Below are positions 8,038 to 16,137 of a stretch of DNA of 35,080 nucleotides, in pieces (within the stretch, counting starts at the first letter, position 1; each line of letters starts with the position of its first letter). The translations under genes were made by a program, and so were the position numbers. The notes below the pieces were generated by a model that was not told the DNA's origin, searched no databases, and was given only the letters and a program-made list of their open reading frames with translations. Source of the DNA: an uncultured Methanobrevibacter sp. (lineage in GTDB: Archaea > Methanobacteriota > Methanobacteria > Methanobacteriales > Methanobacteriaceae); the NCBI GenBank assembly GCA_902771225.1, contig CACXWH010000013.1, forward strand, positions 1 to 35,080. Reading direction: 5' to 3'.

Positions 8038-8507
8038 TATTTAACCTCAGTTGTATTTCCAACTTTTGCAAGTTCTTCATCCCATATTTCTGAGTTATTG
8101 CAAGTGAATTTTAAAAATAAGTCCCTGCATCTCAAATCATTTAAAACAACAACTTCAACATCATTACATTTAAGCAAGTTTTCAGCACCCATTAGTGTAG
8201 TATTTTCACCTATAACAACACGAGGTATATTATATAATATTATAGCGCCAGAACACATCGGGCAGGGAGAAAGAGTAGTATATAATGTGCATTTAATATA
8301 ATCTTCATAGTTTAAGCGTCCTGCATTTTCAATTGCATCCATTTCGGCATGTAAAATTACAGAATCATTTTGAATTAGTCTATTATGTCCTTTAGAGATT
8401 ACTTCCCCATCTTTTACGAGAACAGCACCAATTGGAATTCCACCCTCTTTAAAAGATTTTTGAGCTTCCTTAATAGCTAATTCCATAAAATAAGAATCAT
8501 TATTCAT
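8037..8507 (-). CDS. Yeast-type cytosine deaminase (CDA superfamily)
   Basis: A 156-aa zinc deaminase. The zinc site is complete: HAE (H53, catalytic E55) and PCPMC (C82, C85). Sequence around it follows yeast Fcy1 closely: KEGGIPIGAVLV, GHNRL (N42), IENAGRL, CTLYTTLSPCPMCSGAIILYNIPRVVIGEN, then VEVVVLNDLRC. C-terminal IWDEE supplies W142, matching Fcy1 W152; Fcy1 D155 is replaced by E145. The likely reaction is cytosine to uracil (pyrimidine salvage). A guanine or tRNA adenosine deaminase is less likely. There is no Shine-Dalgarno; a T-run and terminator hairpin lie just upstream. It is the first gene of a two-gene unit with the GNAT protein. Confidence 0.75.
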   Translation of the reverse strand: MNNDSYFMELAIKEAQKSFKEGGIPIGAVLVKDGEVISKGHNRLIQNDSVILHAEMDAIENAGRLNYEDYIKCTLYTTLSPCPMCSGAIILYNIPRVVIGENTTLMGAENLLKCNDVEVVVLNDLRCRDLFLKFTCNNSEIWDEELAKVGNTTEVK

Positions 8508-8520
8508 AAAAAAAGAATTT

Positions 8521-8542
8521 GATGATTAAGTTATTAATCATC
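8521..8542 (-). terminator. Terminator hairpin after the coiled-coil gene
   Basis: Nine-bp stem GATGATTAA / TTAATCATC with a 4-nt loop, followed on the minus strand by AAATTCTTTTTTT. The T-run ends directly at the ATG of the cytosine deaminase gene. Confidence 0.6.
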
Positions 8543-9562
8543 TTATTTGAATCTGTCAAAGAATCCGCCTTTAGCAGATTGCTTTTCAGCATCTTGTTTA
8601 AGTTTTTCAATTTGACTTTTTAAATCAGCAATAGATTTTTGAGAGTCATTTGATAATTTGTCATAATTACTCTGCTTAATTTTTAACTCAGCTTTAAGAG
8701 ATACAATTTCTTCTTTTAATTCATCAATTGATTTTTGAGCTTGCTCATCAACTTCTTCTTTATAATCTCCCATTTCAATGAGTTTTTTCCTTAAATCATC
8801 AACTTCTGCCTTAAGCCTATCATTTTCTTCTTTAACATTATCCAATTCTTCATTTGATAATTGTAAATTGTCTCTCAATTTTTGATTATTATTCTCTAAT
8901 TCTTCAACATTTAATTCTTCTAACTCACTAATTTTTTCTTTTAAAGATGAGATTTTATCTTCATATTCATCTTTAATAGTATCTAATTCAGATTCTAATC
9001 TATCAGTTCTTGCTTGATTAACTGCACTATCTGCACCTAATTCACCGATACGATTACTTAAATCTTCATTAATATCTAGTTGATTATAATATTTTCTAGA
9101 AGTTTTATCTAAAGCATTAGTTAATTCTATTTTAAGAGATTTTAATTTTGAATTTTCTTTTTTAAGGTCAGGAATTATTGTATTGGTTAAATAATTTAAC
9201 TCGTTTGATTGATTTTTTAATTTTGATTCTTTTTCTTTTAACTCTTTTTTTAATTGGGATACGGAAGGATCATCATCTTTTGATTTTGGCGCATCCTTAA
9301 CCTTTTCAACAGGTTCATCCTTAACTTCATCTTTTGATTTTGGCACATCCTCAACCTTTTCAACAGGTTCCTTAACAACCTCTTCAACTACTTTTTCATT
9401 ACCCTCTTCTTCAACAGGAGGTTTTATATCAGGCTGTGATTTTAAATTTTCTTTTTTAACTTCAACAGTTGTTGAAGACTCTTTTGCAGGATTTTTACCT
9501 AATTTAGTAAAATCTAATTTTACTTTATTTCCATATAATTTATTTACAGGTTCATCATTCAT
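8543..9562 (-). CDS. Coiled-coil protein with acidic/lysine-rich repeat linker
   Basis: A 339-aa protein of unknown function. Residues 1-30 contain a short basic segment (YGNKVKLDFTKLGKNP). Residues about 30-100 are low-complexity, rich in E, K, V, P and D, and hold a near-duplicate of an 18-aa unit (EPVEKV.DxPKSKD). From about 110 to 325 the protein is a nearly continuous long coiled coil without hydrophobic segments. The tail is GGFFDRFK. I chose ATG 9562, preceded by GGTGTTAAAA; a start seven codons earlier lacks a ribosome site. It has no signal peptide, so it is cytoplasmic. It is divergent from the PolD large subunit gene. A scaffold or chromosome-associated role is only a guess. Confidence 0.7.
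   Translation of the reverse strand: MNDEPVNKLYGNKVKLDFTKLGKNPAKESSTTVEVKKENLKSQPDIKPPVEEEGNEKVVEEVVKEPVEKVEDVPKSKDEVKDEPVEKVKDAPKSKDDDPSVSQLKKELKEKESKLKNQSNELNYLTNTIIPDLKKENSKLKSLKIELTNALDKTSRKYYNQLDINEDLSNRIGELGADSAVNQARTDRLESELDTIKDEYEDKISSLKEKISELEELNVEELENNNQKLRDNLQLSNEELDNVKEENDRLKAEVDDLRKKLIEMGDYKEEVDEQAQKSIDELKEEIVSLKAELKIKQSNYDKLSNDSQKSIADLKSQIEKLKQDAEKQSAKGGFFDRFK
9274..9381 (-). repeat. Tandem 54-bp repeat inside the coiled-coil gene
   Basis: Two adjacent copies begin at 9274 and 9328 with CATCTTTTGATTTTGGC and continue through TTTTCAACAGGTTC. They differ at only a few positions across most of the 54 bases and keep the frame (18 aa per unit). Confidence 0.7.
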
Positions 9563-9583
9563 TTTTAACACCACTAAAAGCAA

Positions 9584-9774
9584 TGAAAAATTTTAAAGTT
9601 CGACAGTCTATGTAAAATAAACATTTCTTTTTTTAGTTATTTAAATTATATTATTTAATGTTTACTTTATATTTATTAATGCCATTTTTTCACATGTGTG
9701 CACTTCCCTAAATTTAATATAGTTCGAAATATACATATAATAACTAACTAATTTTAGAAACCCATGGCGATATT
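9584..9774. promoter_or_regulatory. Divergent promoter region, coiled-coil gene / polC
   Basis: Contains CGAAATATACATATA at 9725-9739, which fits a BRE plus TATA for polC with a short leader, and an inverted repeat TAAACATT (9618-9625) / AATGTTTA (9657-9664). No small ORF was seen. Confidence 0.35.
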
Positions 9775-12700
9775 ATGGATTATTTTGATAGATTAGAAGC
9801 TGAAACACATGAATTATACAAAATAGCTAATGAAGCTCGTTCAAAAGGACTGGATGTTGAAACTAAAACAGAAGTTCCACTAGCAAAGGATTTAGCTGAA
9901 AGAGTTGAAGGACTTGTTGGTCCTGAAGGAGTAGCTAAACGTATTAAGGAATTAGAAAAAGATATGTCTAGGGAAGAAGTAGCTTTTGAAATAGCTGCTG
10001 AAATTGCATCATCAAAATTTGAATTACGTGGTGAAAAAGCGGATTATGATGAAGAACAAAAATGTGATCAGGCTTTAAGAACAGCACTTGCTATTTTAAC
10101 AGAAGGAGTTGTAGCTGCTCCTTTAGAAGGTATTTCACAAGTAAAAATTAAAGATAACTTTGATTCCACAAAATATATCGCCGTTTATTTTGCAGGGCCA
10201 ATTAGGAGTGCTGGAGGAACTGCAGCAGCACTCGCAGTGTTACTTGGAGATAAAATAAGAAGAGCAATTGAAATTAATGAATTTAAACCAATTGAAGATG
10301 AAATTGAACGTTATGTGGAAGAAGTTGAGCTTTATGAATCTGAAGTCACTAACCTTCAATATTCACCAACCCCCGAAGAAGTAAGATTTGCTGCCAATCA
10401 CATCCCTGTTGAGGTTACTGGTGAGCAAACTGATGCTGTTGAAGTATCACACAGGGATTTAGAACGTGTTGAAACAAATAATATCCGTGGTGGAGCATTA
10501 TTGGCTATGGTGGAAGGAGTTATTCAAAAATCTAAAAAGATACATAAAATTTCAAAAAAACTCGACCTCAATTGGGAATGGCTTACTGAATATTCTAAAC
10601 CAAAAAAAGAAGAGTCTTCTGATTCAACTGAAGAATCTGAAATTGTTCATGAACCAAAATATATTCAAGATATTATTGGTGGCAGACCAGTATTAGGCCA
10701 TCCTTCTGAAAAAGGAGGTTTTAGATTAAGATATGGTAGATCAAGAAACACTGGTCTTGCTACAATGGGTGTTCATCCTGCAACTATGGCATTACTTGAA
10801 TTTTTAGCTGTCGGTACACAACTTAAAATTGAGTATCCTGGAAAAGGAAATTGTGTAGTGCCAGTTGATTCAATAGAAGCACCGACTGTTAAACTTAAAA
10901 ATGGTGATGTTGTAATACTCAACAGTGTTAAACAGGCACGTGAAGTTAAAAAGGACGTTGTTGAAATATTATTCTTAGGTGATATGCTAGTTGCATTTGG
11001 TGAATTTTTAAGAAACAACCAACCACTTTATCCTTCAGGATGGTGTGAAGAATGGTGGATTGGACTTTTAAAGGCAAGTGAAAACTATTCAGAAGATGAT
11101 GGCCTTGATTTAGGTCGTCTGGAATATGATTATTTACCTGCCAAAGAAGCTTTTGAATTATCTAAAAAATACAATATTCCGCTTCATCCAAAATACACTT
11201 ATTGTTATAATGACGTTACAATTGATGATTTGAATGCATTATACGATTTACTGATGGAATGTAAAGACAGTTATAGTATTAAAGAAGGGATTAAATTAAG
11301 ATTATCTTATCCTAAAAGAACACTTGAAATGATTGGTGTTCCCCATATTGTCCGTAATGATGAAATAATTATAGATGCAGATAATTCCTATGCACTTCTT
11401 GCAACGCTAGTAGATAGATTACCTAAAAAAGATACTACCATTGAAGCTTTAAATGAAATATCAAATATCGAAATTAAAAATAAAGCTCCAGCATATATTG
11501 GAACCCGTGTAGGTAGACCTGAAAAATCAAAAGAAAGACTGATGAAACCTGCACCTCACGGATTATTCCCAATTGGAACCTATGGTGGATCCCAAAGACT
11601 TGTTGCTAATGCAGCCAAAAAAGGTACAATACAAGTTGAATTATCTAGAAGAAAGTGTACAAATCCTAATTGCAGATTAATGTCATTTAACTCAATTTGT
11701 CCTAAATGTGGTGCTCCAACAGAAAAAGGAAAACCAGAAAATAAAAAAATCAATTTATCCTCAATGCTTAAAAAAGCATCAGATAATGTCAATGTAAGAA
11801 AAGTTGATAAATTTAAAGCTGTAGTAGGTATGATATCAGAATTAAAACTCCCCGAACCATTAGAAAAAGGAATATTAAGATCTAAAAATGAAGTATTTAC
11901 TTTTAAAGATGGTACTATACGTCATGATTCTACAGATTTGCCATTAACCCATTTTATTCCAAAAGAAATTGGAGTTAGTGTTGAAAAACTCTTGGAAATG
12001 GGTTATGAAAATGATTGTTATGGAAACCCAATTGAAAATGAAAATCAGATTATAGAATTAAAAGTGCAAGATGTGGTTATTTCAGACAATTGTGCGGAAT
12101 ATTTAGTTAATACATCCCACTTTATTGATGATGAACTTACTAGATTCTATGGCATGGATAGTTTCTATAACGTTAAAACCAAAACCGATTTAATTGGTCA
12201 TTTAATTGCAGGACTTGCTCCCCATACTTCTGCTGGTGTTTTAGGCCGTATTGTTGGATTTACAAAAGCTTTAGGATGTTACGCACACCCATATTTCCAT
12301 TCTGCAAAACGTAGGAACTGTGATAGTGATGAAGATGCTGTAATGTTGCTTTTAGATGCTTTGATTAACTTTTCAAAAACATACCTACCTAATACCAGAG
12401 GAGGAAGTATGGATGCTCCATTGGTTTTATCTTCAAGAATCGATCCTGAGGAAATTGATGATGAATCACATAACTTAGATATTTATGAACGATTCCCAGT
12501 TGAGTTTTATGATAAAACAAAAGACCCACTAAAACCAGCCGAGGTTTTAGATTTAATTGATAATGTTGAAAAGCATTTAGGAACCCCAGAACAGTATGAG
12601 GGTTTAATGTTTTCCCATCATACTTCAAGCATTCATGCCGGACCAACACTGTGTCTTTATAAGAGATTGCCTTCAATGAAAGAGAAAGTGGAAGCCCAAA

Positions 12701-13071
12701 TTGAACTTGCAGAAAAAATCAGGGCTGTTGACCAAAGAGATGTTGTTCAAAGAGTACTTTCATCACATTTCTTACCAGATATTATGGGTAACTCAAGAGC
12801 ATTTTCTAAACAAAAGGTAAGATGTACCAAATGTAACTCAAAATATAGAAGAATACCATTAACAGGAAAATGTACAAAATGTGGAGGAAACCTTATTCTT
12901 TCAGTCTCAAAAGGGTCTGTTCAAAAGTATCTTGGAATTTCACAGGACTTAGTTAATAGGTACCCAGTATCTTCTTATCTAAAACAACGTTTAGAAATTC
13001 AAGAATATGGCATCAATTCCTTATTTGAAAGTGATAAATCAAAACAAAGTTCTTTAGATGTCTTTTTCTAA
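9775..13071 (+). CDS. polC: DNA polymerase D large catalytic subunit DP2
   Basis: Catalytic subunit of the euryarchaeal replicative polymerase PolD. It is 1098 aa, continuous and without an intein. The N-terminal block (ELYKIANEARSKG, then YFAGPIRSAGGTAAAL) and the RYGRSRNTGLATMG block are family hallmarks. Zinc sites are C628, C633, C642, C645 and C1017, C1020, C1033, C1036. The catalytic loop is KRRNCDSDEDAVMLLLD with aspartates 850 and 852; as I recall the usual spelling is NCDGDED, so S851 is a small departure. The last eight residues QSSLDVFF form a PCNA-binding PIP box. The small subunit is not in the window. The start follows GGCGATATT. Confidence 0.96.
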   Translation: MDYFDRLEAETHELYKIANEARSKGLDVETKTEVPLAKDLAERVEGLVGPEGVAKRIKELEKDMSREEVAFEIAAEIASSKFELRGEKADYDEEQKCDQALRTALAILTEGVVAAPLEGISQVKIKDNFDSTKYIAVYFAGPIRSAGGTAAALAVLLGDKIRRAIEINEFKPIEDEIERYVEEVELYESEVTNLQYSPTPEEVRFAANHIPVEVTGEQTDAVEVSHRDLERVETNNIRGGALLAMVEGVIQKSKKIHKISKKLDLNWEWLTEYSKPKKEESSDSTEESEIVHEPKYIQDIIGGRPVLGHPSEKGGFRLRYGRSRNTGLATMGVHPATMALLEFLAVGTQLKIEYPGKGNCVVPVDSIEAPTVKLKNGDVVILNSVKQAREVKKDVVEILFLGDMLVAFGEFLRNNQPLYPSGWCEEWWIGLLKASENYSEDDGLDLGRLEYDYLPAKEAFELSKKYNIPLHPKYTYCYNDVTIDDLNALYDLLMECKDSYSIKEGIKLRLSYPKRTLEMIGVPHIVRNDEIIIDADNSYALLATLVDRLPKKDTTIEALNEISNIEIKNKAPAYIGTRVGRPEKSKERLMKPAPHGLFPIGTYGGSQRLVANAAKKGTIQVELSRRKCTNPNCRLMSFNSICPKCGAPTEKGKPENKKINLSSMLKKASDNVNVRKVDKFKAVVGMISELKLPEPLEKGILRSKNEVFTFKDGTIRHDSTDLPLTHFIPKEIGVSVEKLLEMGYENDCYGNPIENENQIIELKVQDVVISDNCAEYLVNTSHFIDDELTRFYGMDSFYNVKTKTDLIGHLIAGLAPHTSAGVLGRIVGFTKALGCYAHPYFHSAKRRNCDSDEDAVMLLLDALINFSKTYLPNTRGGSMDAPLVLSSRIDPEEIDDESHNLDIYERFPVEFYDKTKDPLKPAEVLDLIDNVEKHLGTPEQYEGLMFSHHTSSIHAGPTLCLYKRLPSMKEKVEAQIELAEKIRAVDQRDVVQRVLSSHFLPDIMGNSRAFSKQKVRCTKCNSKYRRIPLTGKCTKCGGNLILSVSKGSVQKYLGISQDLVNRYPVSSYLKQRLEIQEYGINSLFESDKSKQSSLDVFF

Positions 13072-13076
13072 AGAAC
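13049..13076 (+). terminator. Hairpin at the polC 3' end
   Basis: Ten-bp stem GTTCTTTAGA / TCTAAAGAAC with an 8-nt T-rich loop. It contains the polC stop codon (13069-13071). No T-run follows, so termination is less certain. Confidence 0.4.
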
Positions 13077-13156
13077 AAAAATTACTTATCAAATGCTCTT
13101 GGACAAGCCAAAATTATAATAATTAATATAATTATTAAATGCATAATATAGTAAAA

Positions 13157-13184
13157 ATATTGTTCGTATTTACACGAACAATAT
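13157..13184 (+). promoter_or_regulatory. 11-bp palindromic operator at the nrdD promoter
   Basis: Perfect inverted repeat ATATTGTTCGT / ACGAACAATAT with spacer ATTTAC. Its right arm runs into the TATA-like AATATATATAC at 13181-13191, so a dimeric protein bound here would block TBP/TFB. It does not match the bacterial NrdR box as I know it. Confidence 0.6.
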
Positions 13185-13191
13185 ATATACA
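13181..13191 (+). promoter_or_regulatory. nrdD TATA box
   Basis: AATATATATAC about 100 bases before the start codon predicts a transcription start near 13210 and a leader of roughly 75 bases. Confidence 0.45.
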
Positions 13192-13213
13192 AGTACATAC
13201 TAATATTATAATT

Positions 13214-13261
13214 AAGTGATTAGTAGTAGATAGTTTACCCTATCACTTTTTTTACTAATCA
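13214..13261 (+). promoter_or_regulatory. nrdD leader with two competing hairpins
   Basis: AAGTGAT (13214-13220) can pair with ATCACTT (13242-13248). TGATTAGTA (13217-13225) can pair with TACTAATCA (13253-13261). The left arms overlap, so the two stems exclude each other. The segment lies in the predicted untranslated leader. Confidence 0.4.
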
Positions 13262-13287
13262 AAATTAACTACAAAATGGTGTGTTAA

Positions 13288-15606
13288 ATGGAAAAAAGTT
13301 CAGAAATTGGAAATAATTTAAATAATTCCGTTAAAATTAATGTGGAAAAAAATAACGGAATAAAAGAAAGATTTAGTTACGAAAAATTATTAAAATCATT
13401 GGTAATGGTTGAAACACCATTCTTTGAATCTGATAAAATTGTAGCAACAGTTGTATCCTCATTATATGACGGCATTACAACCAAAGAAATTAAAAAAATA
13501 GTTTACGAATGTTTAGAAGACATCGATGGTGAAATCGCTAACAAATACTTAGCAAGTACTCAATTAAAAGTACGTACTTCAAGAGATACTATTGAAGCAT
13601 TCGATTTATCTAAAATCGCAAACACTTTAATTGAAGAAACCGGTGCAAGCCAAGAAACAGCATTTGAAATAGCTACCGAAACTTGGAAAGAACTTAAAAA
13701 ATTAAATGTTGAATACTTAACTGCACCAATGATAAGGGAAATAGTAAACACTAAATTAGTTGAATATGGATTAGAAGATTTAAGAAGCCGTTACACTCGT
13801 TTAGGTATCCCTGTTTATAACATTACATCTTTAATTGAAAATGGTAACAGAGATAATGCTAATATGATTCACAACCCAGAAAGCATTCACAAACATGTAG
13901 CAGATGAAGCATTAAAACAATATGCATTATTAAAAATGCTTCCGGCACACTTGGCTGATGCACACATGGCCGGTGACATTCACATTCACGATTTAGAATT
14001 CTTCGCAGGAAGACCATTAAACTGTATGCAACATGATATAAGAACCTTCATCAAATACGGACTTAAAGTAGATGGTACTGGAGATCACACATCCATTGCA
14101 GGTGCACCAAACCACATGGAAACTTTAATGAATCATACCGGTGAAATCATGCTTGCAGCTCAACAAAACATGTCCGGCGGACAAGGAATGTCCTTATGGA
14201 ATGTATTTGTAGCTCCATTTGCAAGAGGAAGAACCTACGAAGAAATCAAACAATCCGTACAAATGCTTATTTACAACTTAAACATGGCTTATGCAGCTCG
14301 CGGATCACAAGTACCATTTACAAGTATGGCATTAGAATTCGGAGTTCCTAACTTCTTAAAAGATGAAACTGCATACGGACCAAAAGGTCAAGTAGTTGGA
14401 ACTTACGCAGATTTTGAAGAAGAAACCAGATTAATCCAAAGAGCATTCACTGAAACTTTACTTGATGGAGATAACGAAGGAAAACCTCATTTATTCCCAA
14501 ATACCATTTATACATTACGTGAAGAAACAATGAAAAGTGAATATGAAGACGATATCCGTTTAGTTCACGAATTATCTGCAAAATATGGTTCATCATACTT
14601 TGTTAATATGTTAGCTGACTACAGAGGAGATATGGCAAATTATATGGGTTGTAGAACTTGTTTACAAGATAATTGGACTGGTGATTGGGACCAAGATTGT
14701 TTAAGAACAGGTAACCTTGCATACGTAACATTAAACCTCCCTAGAATCGGATACCAATCCAAAGACGAAACCCAAGTATTTGAATACTTAGATGAATACA
14801 TGGATTTAGCTACTGAAACCTTAATGCTTAGAAGAGAACAAGGTTTAAAATGTTTGAATGATTTCCACATTTTACCATTCTTAAAACAACAAGTAGCAGA
14901 AGATTCCTACTACAGAATCCAAAATTCAACCTTATCCTTTGGTTTTGTTGGACTTAATGAAATGTTATTATCCTTATTCGGCGAAGGTATTGAAAACCCA
15001 GACGCTAATAAATTTGGTATAAAATGTCTTGAATACATTAATGAAAGAGCAAATAAATTAAAAGAAGAAACTGGACTCAGATGGTCTGTATTACAAACCC
15101 CTGCAGAATCTACTGCTTACAGATTTGCAACTCTTGATAAAAAACAATTTGGAGACCAAGCTATTGTACAAGGAGACAGTAATGCTAATTACTACACCAA
15201 CTCATCCCATGTTCCAGTAGATACTTCTGCATCATTAATTGAAAAAATCAAAATAGAAGAACAATACCACCCATTAACCCCTGGTGGACACATCTTCCAT
15301 GCATTCATGGGCGAATCATACTCTGATCCGGATTCATTAATGAGTTTAACAAATAAAATTGCAAGAAAATCCGACATCGGTTTCTGGGCTTACAGTTCAG
15401 CTTTAAGTTTCTGTTTAAAATGTAAAACTTTAATGAAAGGATTAAACCACACTTGCCCAACTTGTGGTGAAAGTGAAGATGTTGAATGGTATGACAGAAT
15501 CACCGGATACGTACAGCAAGTAGGACGTGCAAAATCTGCATCTGGTGGTTGGAACCCAGGTAAACGTCAAGAATTAATTGACAGAAGAAGATTTGAAGAT
15601 AACTAA
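13288..15606 (+). CDS. nrdD: Anaerobic (class III) ribonucleoside-triphosphate reductase
   Basis: Oxygen-sensitive glycyl radical enzyme that reduces ribonucleoside triphosphates to deoxy forms for DNA synthesis. It is 772 aa. Residues about 18-105 form an ATP-cone allosteric domain. The barrel region contains the HIHDLEFFAGRPLNCMQHD and AAQQNMSGGQGMSLWN blocks. Near the C terminus are four zinc cysteines (C709, C712, C723, C726) and the radical loop DRITGYV with G740. The activase NrdG is not adjacent. The ATG follows GGTGTGTTAA. A palindrome at the promoter and a folded leader suggest dedicated control. The hairpin at the 3' end includes the stop codon. Confidence 0.95.
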   Translation: MEKSSEIGNNLNNSVKINVEKNNGIKERFSYEKLLKSLVMVETPFFESDKIVATVVSSLYDGITTKEIKKIVYECLEDIDGEIANKYLASTQLKVRTSRDTIEAFDLSKIANTLIEETGASQETAFEIATETWKELKKLNVEYLTAPMIREIVNTKLVEYGLEDLRSRYTRLGIPVYNITSLIENGNRDNANMIHNPESIHKHVADEALKQYALLKMLPAHLADAHMAGDIHIHDLEFFAGRPLNCMQHDIRTFIKYGLKVDGTGDHTSIAGAPNHMETLMNHTGEIMLAAQQNMSGGQGMSLWNVFVAPFARGRTYEEIKQSVQMLIYNLNMAYAARGSQVPFTSMALEFGVPNFLKDETAYGPKGQVVGTYADFEEETRLIQRAFTETLLDGDNEGKPHLFPNTIYTLREETMKSEYEDDIRLVHELSAKYGSSYFVNMLADYRGDMANYMGCRTCLQDNWTGDWDQDCLRTGNLAYVTLNLPRIGYQSKDETQVFEYLDEYMDLATETLMLRREQGLKCLNDFHILPFLKQQVAEDSYYRIQNSTLSFGFVGLNEMLLSLFGEGIENPDANKFGIKCLEYINERANKLKEETGLRWSVLQTPAESTAYRFATLDKKQFGDQAIVQGDSNANYYTNSSHVPVDTSASLIEKIKIEEQYHPLTPGGHIFHAFMGESYSDPDSLMSLTNKIARKSDIGFWAYSSALSFCLKCKTLMKGLNHTCPTCGESEDVEWYDRITGYVQQVGRAKSASGGWNPGKRQELIDRRRFEDN

Positions 15607-15619
15607 ATATAGTTATCTT
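15596..15619 (+). terminator. nrdD terminator
   Basis: Ten-bp stem AAGATAACTA / TAGTTATCTT with loop AATA containing the stop codon (15604-15606). A seven-T run follows near 15629. Confidence 0.65.
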
Positions 15620-15690
15620 TCACACCATTTTTTTAACATACCTACCATCACTCATATAATATACTAAAAAACTAAAAGTATATTAATATC

Positions 15691-15700
15691 TTTAAATATA
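15691..15700 (+). promoter_or_regulatory. TATA box of the rpl21e operon
   Basis: TTTAAATATA predicts transcription from about 15722, giving a leader near 120 bases that contains the large hairpin at 15745-15799. Confidence 0.4.
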
Positions 15701-15744
15701 AATTATACTATTATCATATCACTGATGATAATTTATTTTCACAC

Positions 15745-15799
15745 TCTATGTTACTAGTATTTATGGGCTTTTTTGATACTAGGTAGCTGATAACATAGA
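15745..15799 (+). promoter_or_regulatory. Folded leader upstream of rpl21e
   Basis: An outer 9-bp stem (15745-15753 with 15791-15799) is stacked directly on an inner 7-bp stem (15754-15760 with 15776-15782). All 16 pairs are perfect. The 3' side carries an 8-nt bulge GTAGCTGA and the top is a 15-nt loop containing GGGC and six Ts. A smaller 8-bp hairpin (ATTATCAT / ATGATAAT) precedes it at 15710-15732. The pattern is compatible with an autoregulatory ribosomal protein leader or an embedded small RNA. No known family was recognised. Confidence 0.5.
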
Positions 15800-15841
15800 C
15801 TTAATTAATACCCAGTGCATTAACATATCGAGGTAATAAAA

Positions 15842-16132
15842 ATGCAAAGATCAAGAGGATTTAAAAGCAGATCAAGGAAAAAATTAACTAAAGTTGAAAG
15901 AAAAGGAAGAACCAATCCTATTACAAACAGATTCCAAAAATTTGAAGAAGGAGATTTAGTTCACATTATTATTAACCCAAGTATTCAAAAAGGTCAACCA
16001 CACTCAAGATTCCACGGTAAAACCGGAAAAATTATTGGAACTAAAGGTAAAGCATATTTAATCGCTTTAAAAGAAGGAAATAAAGCAAAAGAATTAATTG
16101 TTAGACCTGACCACTTAAAATTACAAAACTGA
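15842..16132 (+). CDS. rpl21e: 50S ribosomal protein L21e
   Basis: Archaeal/eukaryotic-type large-subunit protein, 96 aa, very basic. The N-terminal [14 protein letters not shown], the [14 protein letters not shown] block, [14 protein letters not shown] and the C-terminal [13 protein letters not shown] identify it. The ribosome site GAGGTAATAAA precedes ATG 15842. It is the first gene of a conserved euryarchaeal group with rpoF, DUF655 and ksgA; rpoF follows after 5 bases. Confidence 0.95.
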   Translation: MQRSRGFKSRSRKKLTKVERKGRTNPITNRFQKFEEGDLVHIIINPSIQKGQPHSRFHGKTGKIIGTKGKAYLIALKEGNKAKELIVRPDHLKLQN

Positions 16133-16137
16133 TTTAA

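Noticed and set aside
9274-9381. CRISPR-like direct repeat
   Set aside because: Only two adjacent in-frame copies, without spacers, inside a protein gene.
9775-13071. Intein in the PolD large subunit
   Set aside because: Inteins are common in archaeal DP2, but this protein is continuous at 1098 aa with no splicing motifs.
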